64,000 nucleotides of DNA from Cryomorpha ignava (GCF_010686655.1 NZ_JAAGVY010000013.1:1-64000); one strand, 5' to 3'; shown: positions 46,046 to 55,874, counted from the stretch's first letter. Numbers and translations: made by a program. Notes: generated by a model not told the origin, from the letters alone.

Positions 46046-46479
46046 TGAAATATCCATTTAATGTGCGCGTGTATGGTGCCTTGATTTTCGACAACAAAAT
46101 CTTGCTCAGCACGGAATCCTATCAAAACAGAACTTTTACAAAACTTCCCGGTGGGGGGCTTGAATTTGGTGAGGGCTTGCGCGAATGTGTGGAAAGAGAA
46201 TTTATGGAAGAGCTCGCATTGCCCGTAACCGTAGAAGCTCATATTTTCACCACCGATTTTTTTCAACGGTCGGCATTTAATGATAAGGAACAGGTACTAT
46301 CAGTTTATTTTCGCGTAAGCGCTGCCGAAAACAATATAAACCTCAAAGACATAATGGCACGGGAAGAGGGGAAAGAGGTTTTCTGGAAAGACCTGGAATC
46401 TTTAAGTGAAAACGATTTTACCTTTCCCATCGATAAATATGTGTGCCAGTTTTTAAAAGAGATAAAAACTATTTCCTGA
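46045..46479 (+). CDS. Nudix hydrolase
   Basis: A 144-residue protein with the Nudix box GGLEFGEGLRECVEREFMEEL intact in its Glu/Arg metal positions (GxxxxxE, REFMEE); only the usual Gly two residues later is Ala. It hydrolyses a nucleoside-diphosphate-linked substrate that cannot be predicted. It overlaps the mnmD stop by one base, suggesting coupling. Confidence 0.92.
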   Translation: MKYPFNVRVYGALIFDNKILLSTESYQNRTFTKLPGGGLEFGEGLRECVEREFMEELALPVTVEAHIFTTDFFQRSAFNDKEQVLSVYFRVSAAENNINLKDIMAREEGKEVFWKDLESLSENDFTFPIDKYVCQFLKEIKTIS

Positions 46480-46491
46480 AGGCATATTTAT

Positions 46492-47070
46492 CTAAGCCGA
46501 CAAAAAACGTCTCTCCACAAGCTTTTGCACCCGTTTAAAAAACGAAACCGGTTTTAAGGTTCGCCAGTCCAATTCATCCAAATTTCCGCCGGTAGCAAAA
46601 TAGCTATCCGCATTTACAGCCGAAAATTCCTGCATTACATGATCTCGAAAATTGACCATCGCTATCCATCCATCGGTTTCGGCTGCATCTTCAAACCACT
46701 CTTCGTAATACGAATCATCTGAATAGTGAAAGTTCAACACATTTTCGCCGATTAGAATAAATTTATTGATACCCTGATTCATCAGGTCATCGGCAACATC
46801 TCTTTTCAGAAACATGATATCGTTGTGAAGGCAATCATTCCACTCACCCAAAAACTCCATAATCGCAAAACCGCGATCATAATCGGCGTAGAGAATTTTC
46901 ATAAGCAGGGAAGGAGAGCCAAACTCATCCCATTGCGGATGAATCAGATGATCGTAAATGGAATTTGTAAATTCAAATTCGCTGTATTCCCTTCCGTAAA
47001 AAGGGGATCGTTCATCTTCTTCGGCAATGTATTCATCCCTCCAGTTGTAGTATGGTTCTATGCTATGCAT
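46492..47070 (-). CDS. Hypothetical cytoplasmic protein
   Basis: A 192-residue acidic soluble protein with many aromatic residues (EPYYNWRDEYIAEEDERSP, HPQWDEFGSPSLLMKILYADYD, GEWNDCLHNDIMFLKRDV). No domain is recognised; it looks like a conserved Bacteroidota protein. Its ATG overlaps the TAA of murQ by one base (TAATG), so it is translated by coupling with murQ and may be related to cell-wall recycling, which is inference only. Confidence 0.78.
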   Translation of the reverse strand: MHSIEPYYNWRDEYIAEEDERSPFYGREYSEFEFTNSIYDHLIHPQWDEFGSPSLLMKILYADYDRGFAIMEFLGEWNDCLHNDIMFLKRDVADDLMNQGINKFILIGENVLNFHYSDDSYYEEWFEDAAETDGWIAMVNFRDHVMQEFSAVNADSYFATGGNLDELDWRTLKPVSFFKRVQKLVERRFLSA

Positions 47071-47876
47071 TAATTACTCCCATTAATCACAGCGTTTCGC
47101 ACGCTGCCATATTTTAATAATAATTCTTTCGCTAATTCGTAATTGATATCCAACTCATTCATTACCATACGTGTACCTCGATCTACAAGCTTGTTGTTAC
47201 TCAGCTGCATATCTACCATTTTATTTCCTTTTACCCTACCGAGTTTTATCATTACTGCAGTGGAGATCATGTTGAGAACCAACTTTTGCGCAGTGCCCGA
47301 TTTCATGCGCGTGCTTCCGGTTACATATTCAGGCCCTACGGCAACTTCAATTGGAAATTCGGCTTCTTTGCCAATGGGCGATCCGGGATTGCAGGTAATG
47401 CAGCCTGTTAAAATACCGTGCTGGCGTGCATTTCGCAAAGCACCGATTACATAAGGTGTGGTGCCAGAAGCTGCAATGCCTATTACAGTATCTAGTTTGT
47501 CAATTTTGTATTCTTTTAGATCATCCCAGCCCTGTGTTTCATCGTCTTCGGCAAATTCTACAGCTTTGCGCATGGCGCTATCGCCGCCTGCCATCAGTCC
47601 TATCACCATTCCGTGGGGAACACCAAAAGTGGGAGGGCACTCGCTGGCATCTACTATTCCTAGTCTTCCGCTTGTGCCGGCTCCTGTATAAAACAATCGT
47701 CCGCCTTCGCTTATGCGTTTGGCAATCTCAATTACCAATGTGTTGATTTTTGGAATACACGTATTTACCGCGGCGGCAATTTTTGCATCCTCGCGGTTTA
47801 TATCTGTCAGAATTTCAAGAATCGATTTTCCCTCCAGATTGTTGTAAAGCGATTCTTTTTCAGTTTGTCTTTCCAC
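47070..47876 (-). CDS. murQ: N-acetylmuramic acid 6-phosphate etherase
   Basis: A 268-residue SIS-domain enzyme that cleaves the D-lactyl ether of MurNAc-6-phosphate in peptidoglycan recycling. Conserved FYTGAGTSGRLGIVDASECPPTFG, IGIAASGTTPYVIGAL and GSTRMKSGTAQKLVLNMIST are all intact. It begins with GTG at 47876. A -7 element TATCTTTG (minus strand, 47881-47888) lies only 4 bp upstream, so the mRNA is probably leaderless. Confidence 0.96.
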   Translation of the reverse strand: MERQTEKESLYNNLEGKSILEILTDINREDAKIAAAVNTCIPKINTLVIEIAKRISEGGRLFYTGAGTSGRLGIVDASECPPTFGVPHGMVIGLMAGGDSAMRKAVEFAEDDETQGWDDLKEYKIDKLDTVIGIAASGTTPYVIGALRNARQHGILTGCITCNPGSPIGKEAEFPIEVAVGPEYVTGSTRMKSGTAQKLVLNMISTAVMIKLGRVKGNKMVDMQLSNNKLVDRGTRMVMNELDINYELAKELLLKYGSVRNAVINGSN

Positions 47877-47944
47877 GGTGCAAAGATAAGAATGAGAATT
47901 TGACTACTGAAAGATGAACTACTAAAATGAATTAAAATAATGGC

Positions 47945-47982
47945 ATTAAAAAAGCCTCCACACATTGCTGTGCGGAGGCTTA
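47945..47982 (-). terminator. Terminator of the T9SS esterase-like gene
   Basis: AAGCCTCCACAC and GTGCGGAGGCTT form a 12-bp stem with one mismatch/wobble, with a T tract on the minus-strand side. It lies 20 bp after the stop at 48003. Confidence 0.85.
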
Positions 47983-48002
47983 CAATTATAATCGAAAGAC
48001 GA

Positions 48003-49733
48003 TTAATTAAAAAGCACTTTTTTGGTAATCTGCTGATTGTCAAAAGTAATTTGCAACAAGTAAACACCATCACTAAGTTGCCCTCTTTCTAAGAGGTACG
48101 TATGATCGTTTACATTTCTCTCTAATACCACACGTCCTGTAATATCAATCATTTGAATACGACGGATAACTTCGTCTGTATTACGGATTGTAATTGCAGA
48201 TTGTGAAGGGTTTGGGAAAATTGTTGTGTTGTTTTGGGTTTCTACTTTGCTAATGCCTGTAATACATGGAGCTCCTTCAAGCTCAAAAACACACATCATT
48301 CTAGGATTGATATATCCCTGAATAGTATCAATATACGCCAAGCCTTTTTCAGGACCCATTCCTGGGTTTCCGGCTACGCTTTGAGCGTTGATAAGGGCTG
48401 CGTCGTAATCGTTCCCAGTGGCAGCTTCAGCTCCAGCTACTAATAATTCTAGAGTGCCGAAATCCCACCAATCCCATGGTCCACCTTGATTTGTAAATCT
48501 ATTTCCATTAATTGTATTAATTGGTAGCACAAATGGAAACAATCCTTCAGGATTTTCTGCAACAGTAATAGTAGGTTGTGTAGGCAAGATATAGTCAAAA
48601 GTTTGACCATACAGAGAGCGAGCTCTATCAGTATATGGATCGTTTCCATTTGGAATCGTCAAAAATGCAGCATTATTACCTAAGTCAACTGCCTCTTGTA
48701 TAAACACATTTGCACCAGAAACGTCAACAACATCTTCATTTGTTGTAGGAACAACTACAGTTCCATCATCAAATGGAGCAAATGGATCGCGAACACAATG
48801 TAGAGAAATCATAGGTGGGTCTGTATCATCAAGCCAAGAGATATCAGCCAGTGCTCCCCCAATATTCATTGAAAGACTTATTTCTTTAGAAATACCTGCT
48901 AATTGAAGTGGGTCGGGAAGTCTTTGAGAGCCAGGGCCACCGTCAATAGTTCCATCTATAGATTCAATAACATACGGAAAGCCATCTTCACCAATAAATT
49001 TTTGAATAGCAATATCCGTATTGTAGTCGTCTAGTGTTGCGTAAGCTTGAGAAACATATCCACCAGACCCTTGACCAAACAAAGCAATTTTAGTTGGGTC
49101 GATGTTGTAAGGATTTCCTTGGGCGACAGTTGCTCGCATATACCTAACACTGGTTTGAGCATCGTGCAATGCACGGTAAACAGCTTGTAGCAAGGTTCCT
49201 CTTCTAATATCCGGCACTGTTGATAGCGGATTCCAACCCATTCGATAGTCAACGGATGCAACAACATAGCCACTTCGAGCCCATTGCTTACATAAGTTAA
49301 CAGCGGCACTATCTATCTTAGTCCCTGTTGGGCTACCATTTATTACAGGGGGCAGAAAATTTCCAGTATGAAGATAAATAATTACAGGTCTATTAACCTC
49401 TGTATCACTCGCAGGTGGGGTATAGATATCTAATCTGATTGGGTAAAGCTTGGCAGTTGTTTGCTGATCTACAGGCAAAGCTCCATTACTTTGGAAATAA
49501 TTCAATGGTGGAGTTTCTCCATTAGCCATTATCGCGAGAATGTCATCGTAATCAGAAGCGAATGTAACAGAGTCCAAGTTCGAGCGGAGAGCATCGATAT
49601 TAAAGCCAATGCCGACATTTGACTGCAATTGATTCGTTTCAAAAATTTGGTCAAGATATCTCACTTGAGCATGTGCGCTGCTTAGAGTCATCAGACCCAA
49701 AACAACTGTTAAGGATTGTAAAGTTCTTTTCAT
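48003..49733 (-). CDS. T9SS-exported alpha/beta hydrolase (carboxylesterase-like)
   Basis: A 576-residue secreted protein. Signal peptide ending SSAHAQ, an alpha/beta-hydrolase domain (about 95-400) with the HGGGF-like block YLHTGNFLPP, DYRMGW, RYMRA and nucleophile elbow GQGSGG, then a C-terminal type A T9SS sorting domain (FPNPSQSAITI, DITGRVV, GVYLLQI). The late catalytic acid and His are not located with certainty. It probably hydrolyses ester bonds outside the cell. It lies just downstream of a TonB-dependent receptor gene on the same strand and may be co-regulated. Confidence 0.82.
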   Translation of the reverse strand: MKRTLQSLTVVLGLMTLSSAHAQVRYLDQIFETNQLQSNVGIGFNIDALRSNLDSVTFASDYDDILAIMANGETPPLNYFQSNGALPVDQQTTAKLYPIRLDIYTPPASDTEVNRPVIIYLHTGNFLPPVINGSPTGTKIDSAAVNLCKQWARSGYVVASVDYRMGWNPLSTVPDIRRGTLLQAVYRALHDAQTSVRYMRATVAQGNPYNIDPTKIALFGQGSGGYVSQAYATLDDYNTDIAIQKFIGEDGFPYVIESIDGTIDGGPGSQRLPDPLQLAGISKEISLSMNIGGALADISWLDDTDPPMISLHCVRDPFAPFDDGTVVVPTTNEDVVDVSGANVFIQEAVDLGNNAAFLTIPNGNDPYTDRARSLYGQTFDYILPTQPTITVAENPEGLFPFVLPINTINGNRFTNQGGPWDWWDFGTLELLVAGAEAATGNDYDAALINAQSVAGNPGMGPEKGLAYIDTIQGYINPRMMCVFELEGAPCITGISKVETQNNTTIFPNPSQSAITIRNTDEVIRRIQMIDITGRVVLERNVNDHTYLLERGQLSDGVYLLQITFDNQQITKKVLFN

Positions 49734-49772
49734 AGAGATGTATTTTTTATTTGTTGTGAAAAATAAGAAATA

Positions 49773-52736
49773 TTATCGGTTCAACCATTCATATACAAAA
49801 GAAATATAAGCCATACGTCCTATGTATGGACCACCAAACACTGTATATACACGGTTATCAGTAAGGTTAGAAGCGCCGAGCTTCACCGAAGTATTTATTT
49901 TCTTGAAATTTGCTGAAACTGCGGCATCAACCAGGTAATAGCTTGGCACATAGCCTGTAAACTGGGGGCTACCTTCAAATAGATACCCGTCGATCCATTT
50001 GTAATTCACTCCAAAACCCCAATTTTTCAATTTGAAAATACCAAAATCCGTAGTCAAATCTCTCGCGTTTACACCAATATTTACTTTATGCTTAGGAGTA
50101 TTAAATGCTGGAATTATCGGGTCGTCGTCTCCGCTTACCAAATTGTTGTATGAATAGTTGGTTGTAAGTGCGTAATTCTTCAAGAAATAATAATTTACGC
50201 CAATTGAAGCGCCTTGTGTGGTTACTTTTTCTTGTGCATTTGCTGCAACACGATATACGGTGAAATTTCCGGGAAGCGGGTTGTCGGGTGCGTAAGGAAT
50301 ATCTAAACCGATATTGTAACCAATAAAATCAGTATAAATACTGTAGTAATACCCTGCATCGACATAAATTTTATTTGATACTGTTCCGCGATAGCCTACT
50401 TCAAACGTTTGTACTCTTTCCGGTCTGATCGGATCCACACTGTAGTAATTGAGTTTATTCCATGCAAAGTTTGCACCGGTATTACGCGCTTCGTTAAATG
50501 ATTCAATTGTCGCTAGTGAGTCGAATCCACTTAAGTTACCAATAAGTGTAGCCCTACCTACATCATAATACAAGTATTGGTCTGCAAGGGTAGGATTTCG
50601 CACAGCAGAAGAAACACCACCGCGAAGTATATGGTTTTCACCAAGTTGGTAAACCAGAGATACAGCAGGTGAAAAAACGGCATCGAAATTTTCATTTTTA
50701 TCCATTCTTAAGGTGGCCTTAAAAGTTAAGGTTTCGTCGATAAATTTCTTCTCATATCCGGCATAAACGCCAAATTCCCAATTTGTTATTTTGGTAAAAG
50801 TTGAATCTGTTTTTACGGTTTTAAATGTGGTGTCAGATGTTATGGGATCAATCTCCATAATCCTTTCTCTCGTAAAGGTCAGTGTGTCCCTAAAAATTGT
50901 TCCCCGCGAATCTGGCGTGTACAAGCGGCCATTAGCACCAACAATTATTTTCCCAAAATCTAGGTCAAAAATATACTCACCTTGGGCGTGGTACAGTGCC
51001 GATTTATCATAAAATCGAGAGCCGTTATCGGTAAAAAGTCGTGACGTTACGTCTTGAAAAAGGCTGTCAAAGCGCTGTGTGCCCGGCTTGAAAAAAGGAT
51101 ATTCCCCCTCCAGGGCAGATTCTTCTGTTGCTCTCCGAATAGTAGCATTGTAATCTTGCATGGCGCCTGGGTTGTCATTTGCCCATTCATTTTGAGCTCC
51201 GGCTATGCCTTGTCTCCATTGAACATTAGCGGCAGCGAATGCATCGAAATTAATCACACCATCATCACCGATATAATCCGTAATATTAGGTCTTGTATCG
51301 CTAAATTCAGTTTGGTTCGGCATTCCCTGATCATAAAGTTGATTCCTGTTTAATCTGTAAAATGCTGCGTAATCTTTGTAATAATTTCCTTCTCTTTTTG
51401 CAATGTCAGACATAATATTTGCCGTAAGCACTGCATCGTATGAGTTACCGGCATCTTCATGCGTTGAGTAGAATCGTAAGAAGTACTTATTTTCTTTTTT
51501 TAGTTCAATTTTATTCTGTAAAAACTGAATGTCGCGCAGGCTTATCCTGTTGTCGCCCTGATAAATCGTTGTTCCATTTCCGTAATTCAACGAATAGTTC
51601 AGAATCAGATCCTTTTTAAGCTTGTAGTACAACCCTAAATTTGCCTTTGTATTTCGGGTGTCGTAATCGGCAATGTCTACTTCTTTATAACCCGATCGAT
51701 ATATTCTACCTAAGCCGGGATAATCTAAATTTGTGGTATAATTATTTCCACCCGTGGTCACTTCATCACCATAAATGTTTACAGCATCGTAGCCTGAATA
51801 GTTTTCAGTGGTTACAGGAGAATCATCTACAGCATTGTAATTGTCGGCTTCCCAGTCATTTGCCGTAAGGTAAAACAAGTTGATTTTATATCCGAACTTT
51901 TCAATACCTTCCTTATTCTTAATTACATCGGCCCAGCGAATAGCTCCTTCAAACATCTGACGCTCTCCGGCTTTCAGAGAAACATTTAATCCAGGAAAGA
52001 GGAACGGATCTTTGGTGCGCATATCTATAACCCCGTTAAACGCTCCTGGCCCGAAGTAAGCCGAACTTGCTCCGGCAATTACATCGACAGATAATACATC
52101 AAGGTCGGATGCTCCCAGAAAGTTTCCAAGCGAAAAGTTTAATCCCGGAGATTGATTGTCAACCCCATCAATAAGTTGTAAGGATCGCACAGGCGATGTA
52201 GAATTGAAACCTCGAGTATTCACAATCTTGAATCCCAGGCTGGCAGAAGTAACGTCTACACCTTTTAAGTTGCCCAGACTTTCATAAAAGCTTCCACTCG
52301 GAGCTTCCTTGATAGCTATTAAATCCATTGATTCAACGGTAAGTGCAGCCTGCTTAGACTTCTCACTGATACGGCTTCCCACAACTTCCACTTCACTCAT
52401 CATTACCTGATCGGTACCCAAATTAACCTTTATCTTTTCAGAAAATGAATTAACAGTAATTTCCTTTGGTGTATATCCCAAAAAGTTGATTACCAATATA
52501 AGTGGTGGATTTTGGTTGACTTGAAATGAAAAATTTCCGTCTATATCTGTTGTTATTCCGGTAGAGGTGCCTTTTAAAATAACGGTGGCTCCTATCAGCG
52601 TTTCGCCACTATTGTCATCGTAAACTGTGCCTTTTATTGTTCCTTGAGCAAAAGAACTCTGCGCAAAAAAAAACATTCCGAAAGCACATAGGATGATTGG
52701 TAGAGTTAATCTCTTTATTAGCATGTATTTGATCAA
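49773..52736 (-). CDS. TonB-dependent outer membrane receptor with carboxypeptidase-like N-terminal domain
   Basis: A 987-residue outer membrane receptor. Signal peptide (QSSFAQ), a carboxypeptidase-D regulatory-like domain (about 33-115: IKGTVYDDNSGETLIGATV), plug domain (about 125-240: VTSASLGFKIVNTRGF, GASSAYFGPGAFNGVI) and a beta-barrel ending in the expected aromatic-rich strand (GRMAYISFVYEWLN). No SusD partner is next to it, so it is not a classical SusCD pair. The substrate is unknown. It is 39 bp upstream of the secreted esterase-like gene. Confidence 0.93.
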   Translation of the reverse strand: MIKYMLIKRLTLPIILCAFGMFFFAQSSFAQGTIKGTVYDDNSGETLIGATVILKGTSTGITTDIDGNFSFQVNQNPPLILVINFLGYTPKEITVNSFSEKIKVNLGTDQVMMSEVEVVGSRISEKSKQAALTVESMDLIAIKEAPSGSFYESLGNLKGVDVTSASLGFKIVNTRGFNSTSPVRSLQLIDGVDNQSPGLNFSLGNFLGASDLDVLSVDVIAGASSAYFGPGAFNGVIDMRTKDPFLFPGLNVSLKAGERQMFEGAIRWADVIKNKEGIEKFGYKINLFYLTANDWEADNYNAVDDSPVTTENYSGYDAVNIYGDEVTTGGNNYTTNLDYPGLGRIYRSGYKEVDIADYDTRNTKANLGLYYKLKKDLILNYSLNYGNGTTIYQGDNRISLRDIQFLQNKIELKKENKYFLRFYSTHEDAGNSYDAVLTANIMSDIAKREGNYYKDYAAFYRLNRNQLYDQGMPNQTEFSDTRPNITDYIGDDGVINFDAFAAANVQWRQGIAGAQNEWANDNPGAMQDYNATIRRATEESALEGEYPFFKPGTQRFDSLFQDVTSRLFTDNGSRFYDKSALYHAQGEYIFDLDFGKIIVGANGRLYTPDSRGTIFRDTLTFTRERIMEIDPITSDTTFKTVKTDSTFTKITNWEFGVYAGYEKKFIDETLTFKATLRMDKNENFDAVFSPAVSLVYQLGENHILRGGVSSAVRNPTLADQYLYYDVGRATLIGNLSGFDSLATIESFNEARNTGANFAWNKLNYYSVDPIRPERVQTFEVGYRGTVSNKIYVDAGYYYSIYTDFIGYNIGLDIPYAPDNPLPGNFTVYRVAANAQEKVTTQGASIGVNYYFLKNYALTTNYSYNNLVSGDDDPIIPAFNTPKHKVNIGVNARDLTTDFGIFKLKNWGFGVNYKWIDGYLFEGSPQFTGYVPSYYLVDAAVSANFKKINTSVKLGASNLTDNRVYTVFGGPYIGRMAYISFVYEWLNR

Positions 52737-52972
52737 TGAATTCGTGTTAATTTGACACCTTGAGAAGCCAAAATAGATATTTTCACCTTTGAAAAGACAT
52801 AATTATCTTGTTATTTTAAAGTAGATTCTTGTGAATCTTTGTTTCCTATTGATATTTAGGCTTTTGTGTGAAGCTTGCTTTTGTAAATTTATACGCACTC
52901 AGTTGGTGCCTTCATCACCCTCTTTTTGAGAGTTACAGATCAAGAAAAATGAAAATAAAATCTATTGTGGCC
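52737..52972. other. Intergenic region without a gene
   Basis: AT-rich. The only clear structure is a short palindrome, AGATTC-TTGT-GAATCT (52823-52838). No full TAnnTTTG promoter was found for the TonB receptor gene here. Confidence 0.5.
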
Positions 52973-55378
52973 CTAAAACATTTTTGGGTAACTTTCCGGA
53001 TCTGCCTCGTGAAGAATCGAATAAGTGGTCTCTACAATATCTTCAATATTGGGTTTTGAGAAATAATCGCCATCGCTTCCATAAGCAGGTCGGTGAGCTT
53101 TTGATGTAAGGGTTACTGGTTTGCTGTCCAGATGAAAATAACCATTCTGCTCATTCAGAATTTTATCGAGAATAAATGCCGAGGCACCACCTGGTACATC
53201 TTCATCTACAATGAGCAATCGGTTGGTTTTTTTCAGACTTTCAACAATTAAGTGATTCTTATCGAAAGGCAATAAGGTTCGCACATCTATAAGTTCTACA
53301 TCGATTCCCAGATCTAACAGCTGGGTGGCTGCATCTTCGGCAAGATTGCAGGTTGAGCCGTAAGATACTATAGTAATATCATTTCCTTCACGCACAATTT
53401 CGGGTACACCCAGCGGAATGGTAAACTCTGCCAGATTATCGGGCCTTTGTTCTTTGAGACGGTAACCGTTTAGGGGCTCAATTACCAATGCCGGATCGTC
53501 GCTCTTAAGCAATGTATTGTAAAAACCGGCTGCGGTGACCATATTGCGCGGCACGCAAACATAAATACCTCTTATGGCGTGAATAATGGTTCCCAGTGGT
53601 GAGCCTGAATGCCAGATGCCTTCGAGTCTGTGACCACGCGTACGTATAATTACCGGTGCTTTTTGGCCGCCTTTTGTGCGATAGTGCAGTGTGGCCAAAT
53701 CATCTGACATAATCTGCAGGGCATATAGCAAATAGTCCAGATATTGAATTTCGGCAATGGGTCGCAAACCGCGCATCGCCATTCCAATTCCCTGGCCAAG
53801 AATAGATGCTTCACGAATTCCGGCATCGCTTACACGCAATTGGCCGAATTTTTCTTGCATTCCTTCCATGCTCTGATTTACTCCACCTATCTTTCCAACG
53901 TCTTCACCATAAGTGAGAACCAGAGGATATTTTGTAAACAAGGCATCAAAATTGTCGCGAAGCACGAGCCTTCCATCCACCTCTTCTGAACTGTCCGAAA
54001 ACTCCGGCTTAATTTCTTCAACTTTTAAAGCCGACATAGCACTCTGTGAGTATAAATGAGAGTTGTACCGATCGGCATTTTTGTCTTTATTCTCGCTAAG
54101 CCATTTTTTTAATTCTTCACGTGCATCGGTTTCAGAGCCAATAGAATTGTAAATTGCTTTGCGAGCGGCGGTAAATATATCTTTACGCACCGGATCCATC
54201 GCCTTTTTGAGATTTTCTCCTAATGTGGCAATAGCTTCATTGTCGCCGCCCATTTGCTGTAAAAGCACAACTACCTGATCGCGCTCTACGCTAATTTCTT
54301 CATGAAAGTCTTTCCACGCGGCTTTTTGAGCGGTGCGGACATCTTTCTTGGCAGTTTTTTCGATTTCTTCCAGATCTTCGTCAGTCGATAAATCGTGTTC
54401 GAGAATCCACTCGCGCATTTTTTTAATGCAGTCAAAATCTTTCCCCCACTGAAGCGTTTCAGGCGACTTATACCGCTCATGCGAACCTGAAGTAGAGTGG
54501 CCCTGCGGTTGCGTTACTTCTTCTACGTGAATTAAAATAGGAACATGCTCTTCACGTGCCGTCTTAACCGCCTTTTCGTAAGTGTTTACAAGTGCGGGAT
54601 AATCCCATCCTTTTACATTATAAATATCGTATCCACCGCGGTTTTCATCGCGTTGTAATCCTTTTAAAAGTTGAGAAATGCTGCCGCCTGTGGTTTGAAA
54701 TTCTTTGGGAACAGATATTCCGTATCCATCATCCCAAACCGACATAACCATAGGAACCTGCAGAACACCTGCGGCATTCATTGTTTCAAAAAACAAACCT
54801 TCGCTTGTACTGGCATCGCCAATTGTTCCAAAAGCTACTTCGTTTCCTTTGTCAGAAAATGTTTTGAAATCGTTGTGAAGCGCTTTGTTTTGGCGGTAAA
54901 CCTTAGAGGCTTGCGCCAACCCGAGTAAGCGCGGCATTTGCGCGGCTGTAGGAGAAATATCGGCCGAAGAATTTTTTTGTTTGGTAAGGTCGCGCCAGGT
55001 GCCATCTGCATTTAAGCTTCGGGTAGAGAAATGCCCACCCATTTGGCGACCTGCACTTGCCGGTTCTTTATCGGCATTGGTATGCGCATACAGTGCCGCA
55101 AAGGCCTGCTGAATGCTCAGCGCTCCAATAGCCATCATAAAAGTTTGATCGCGGTAATATCCAGATCTGAAATCGCCGTTTTTAAACTGCTTGGCCATGG
55201 CAATCTGCGCCAATTCCTTCCCGTCGCCAAAAATGCCAAATTTGGCTTTTCCGGTCAGCACTTCCTTTCGCCCCAGCAGCGATGCCTCACGGCTCTCGCA
55301 AGCAAGCTTGTAATCAGCTATTACTTCTCTTACAAAAACTTCTTCGCGGGTAGCTATTTCTTCTTTCTCTTGGTTCAT
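52973..55378 (-). CDS. Fused alpha/beta E1 component of a 2-oxoacid dehydrogenase
   Basis: An 801-residue protein joining both E1 subunits. The alpha part (about 20-370) has the thiamine-diphosphate motif region GTIGDASTSEG...NAAG; the beta part (about 470-801) has TYGEDVGKIGG, the EIQYLDY and RTRGH blocks and the C-terminal VDEDVPGGASAFI. It decarboxylates a branched-chain or related 2-oxo acid and passes the acyl group to an E2 protein encoded elsewhere. The fused form is common in Bacteroidota. A -7 element TATCTTTG (minus, 55403-55410) lies 24 bp upstream. Confidence 0.93.
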   Translation of the reverse strand: MNQEKEEIATREEVFVREVIADYKLACESREASLLGRKEVLTGKAKFGIFGDGKELAQIAMAKQFKNGDFRSGYYRDQTFMMAIGALSIQQAFAALYAHTNADKEPASAGRQMGGHFSTRSLNADGTWRDLTKQKNSSADISPTAAQMPRLLGLAQASKVYRQNKALHNDFKTFSDKGNEVAFGTIGDASTSEGLFFETMNAAGVLQVPMVMSVWDDGYGISVPKEFQTTGGSISQLLKGLQRDENRGGYDIYNVKGWDYPALVNTYEKAVKTAREEHVPILIHVEEVTQPQGHSTSGSHERYKSPETLQWGKDFDCIKKMREWILEHDLSTDEDLEEIEKTAKKDVRTAQKAAWKDFHEEISVERDQVVVLLQQMGGDNEAIATLGENLKKAMDPVRKDIFTAARKAIYNSIGSETDAREELKKWLSENKDKNADRYNSHLYSQSAMSALKVEEIKPEFSDSSEEVDGRLVLRDNFDALFTKYPLVLTYGEDVGKIGGVNQSMEGMQEKFGQLRVSDAGIREASILGQGIGMAMRGLRPIAEIQYLDYLLYALQIMSDDLATLHYRTKGGQKAPVIIRTRGHRLEGIWHSGSPLGTIIHAIRGIYVCVPRNMVTAAGFYNTLLKSDDPALVIEPLNGYRLKEQRPDNLAEFTIPLGVPEIVREGNDITIVSYGSTCNLAEDAATQLLDLGIDVELIDVRTLLPFDKNHLIVESLKKTNRLLIVDEDVPGGASAFILDKILNEQNGYFHLDSKPVTLTSKAHRPAYGSDGDYFSKPNIEDIVETTYSILHEADPESYPKMF

Positions 55379-55450
55379 ATTTTTACAAAGTATTCAGCTC
55401 TGCAAAGATAATAAAACGAGACGCTATTCGCAGTGCTCTTAAATTATACC

Positions 55451-55636
55451 CTATCTACCTACTAGCCAGGCAGCAGGAATAAGTTTCGGTAATTCGTAAT
55501 GGTGTGTTGCACTTCTACTTTGTTCAGCTTCTGAAGTTCTATCGGCACTTTTTGCAGAAGCTAAAGAAATACAGCAGGCCACAATAAAAAAGGCAAGTAT
55601 AAAGCCGAAAGTGAAAAAAACTTTTTTGGGATTCAT
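55451..55636 (-). CDS. Small exported peptide, hypothetical
   Basis: A 61-residue reading frame beginning MNPKKVFFTFGFILAFFIVACC: a typical export or membrane signal with two cysteines, followed by a short hydrophilic tail. It has an ATG start in the short AT-rich context seen before other genes here, but the small size makes it uncertain. Confidence 0.45.
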   Translation of the reverse strand: MNPKKVFFTFGFILAFFIVACCISLASAKSADRTSEAEQSRSATHHYELPKLIPAAWLVGR

Positions 55637-55773
55637 GGTTAGTCAGGTTTTAATGGTTTGGTTTAAAGGATGCTCCTGCTTTTTACAGGAGCATCCCTGT
55701 ATGTTTGGTTTGTTTAATGTTCAGTGTTAATAATTTTCATTCATTGTTCCTCGCGATAAATCGACGCGACTAC

Positions 55774-55867
55774 GCAATACTCTATACGCAACATCTCGAC
55801 TTCGCTCGATGACCCTGCGCAATACTCAATACGCAATACTCAATACGCAATACTCAATACGCAATAC
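55774..55867. repeat. Heptanucleotide-based tandem array, GCAATACTCAATAC
   Basis: Three perfect 14-bp units (55819-55860) and a half unit (to 55867), each made of two 7-mers (GCAATAC, TCAATAC). A diverged copy lies at 55774-55787, separated by a TCGACTTCGCTCGATGACC segment of the kind also found near 3667. It directly precedes the stop of the PspC gene. Confidence 0.85.
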
Positions 55868-55874
55868 AAAAAAT

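Noticed and set aside
52868-53059. 63-codon plus-strand frame overlapping the end of the E1 gene
   Set aside because: No domain, no promoter, and it runs antisense into a conserved enzyme.
55741-55870. CRISPR-like look of the repeats before the PspC gene
   Set aside because: Units are 14 bp and contiguous without spacers, so it is a plain tandem repeat.
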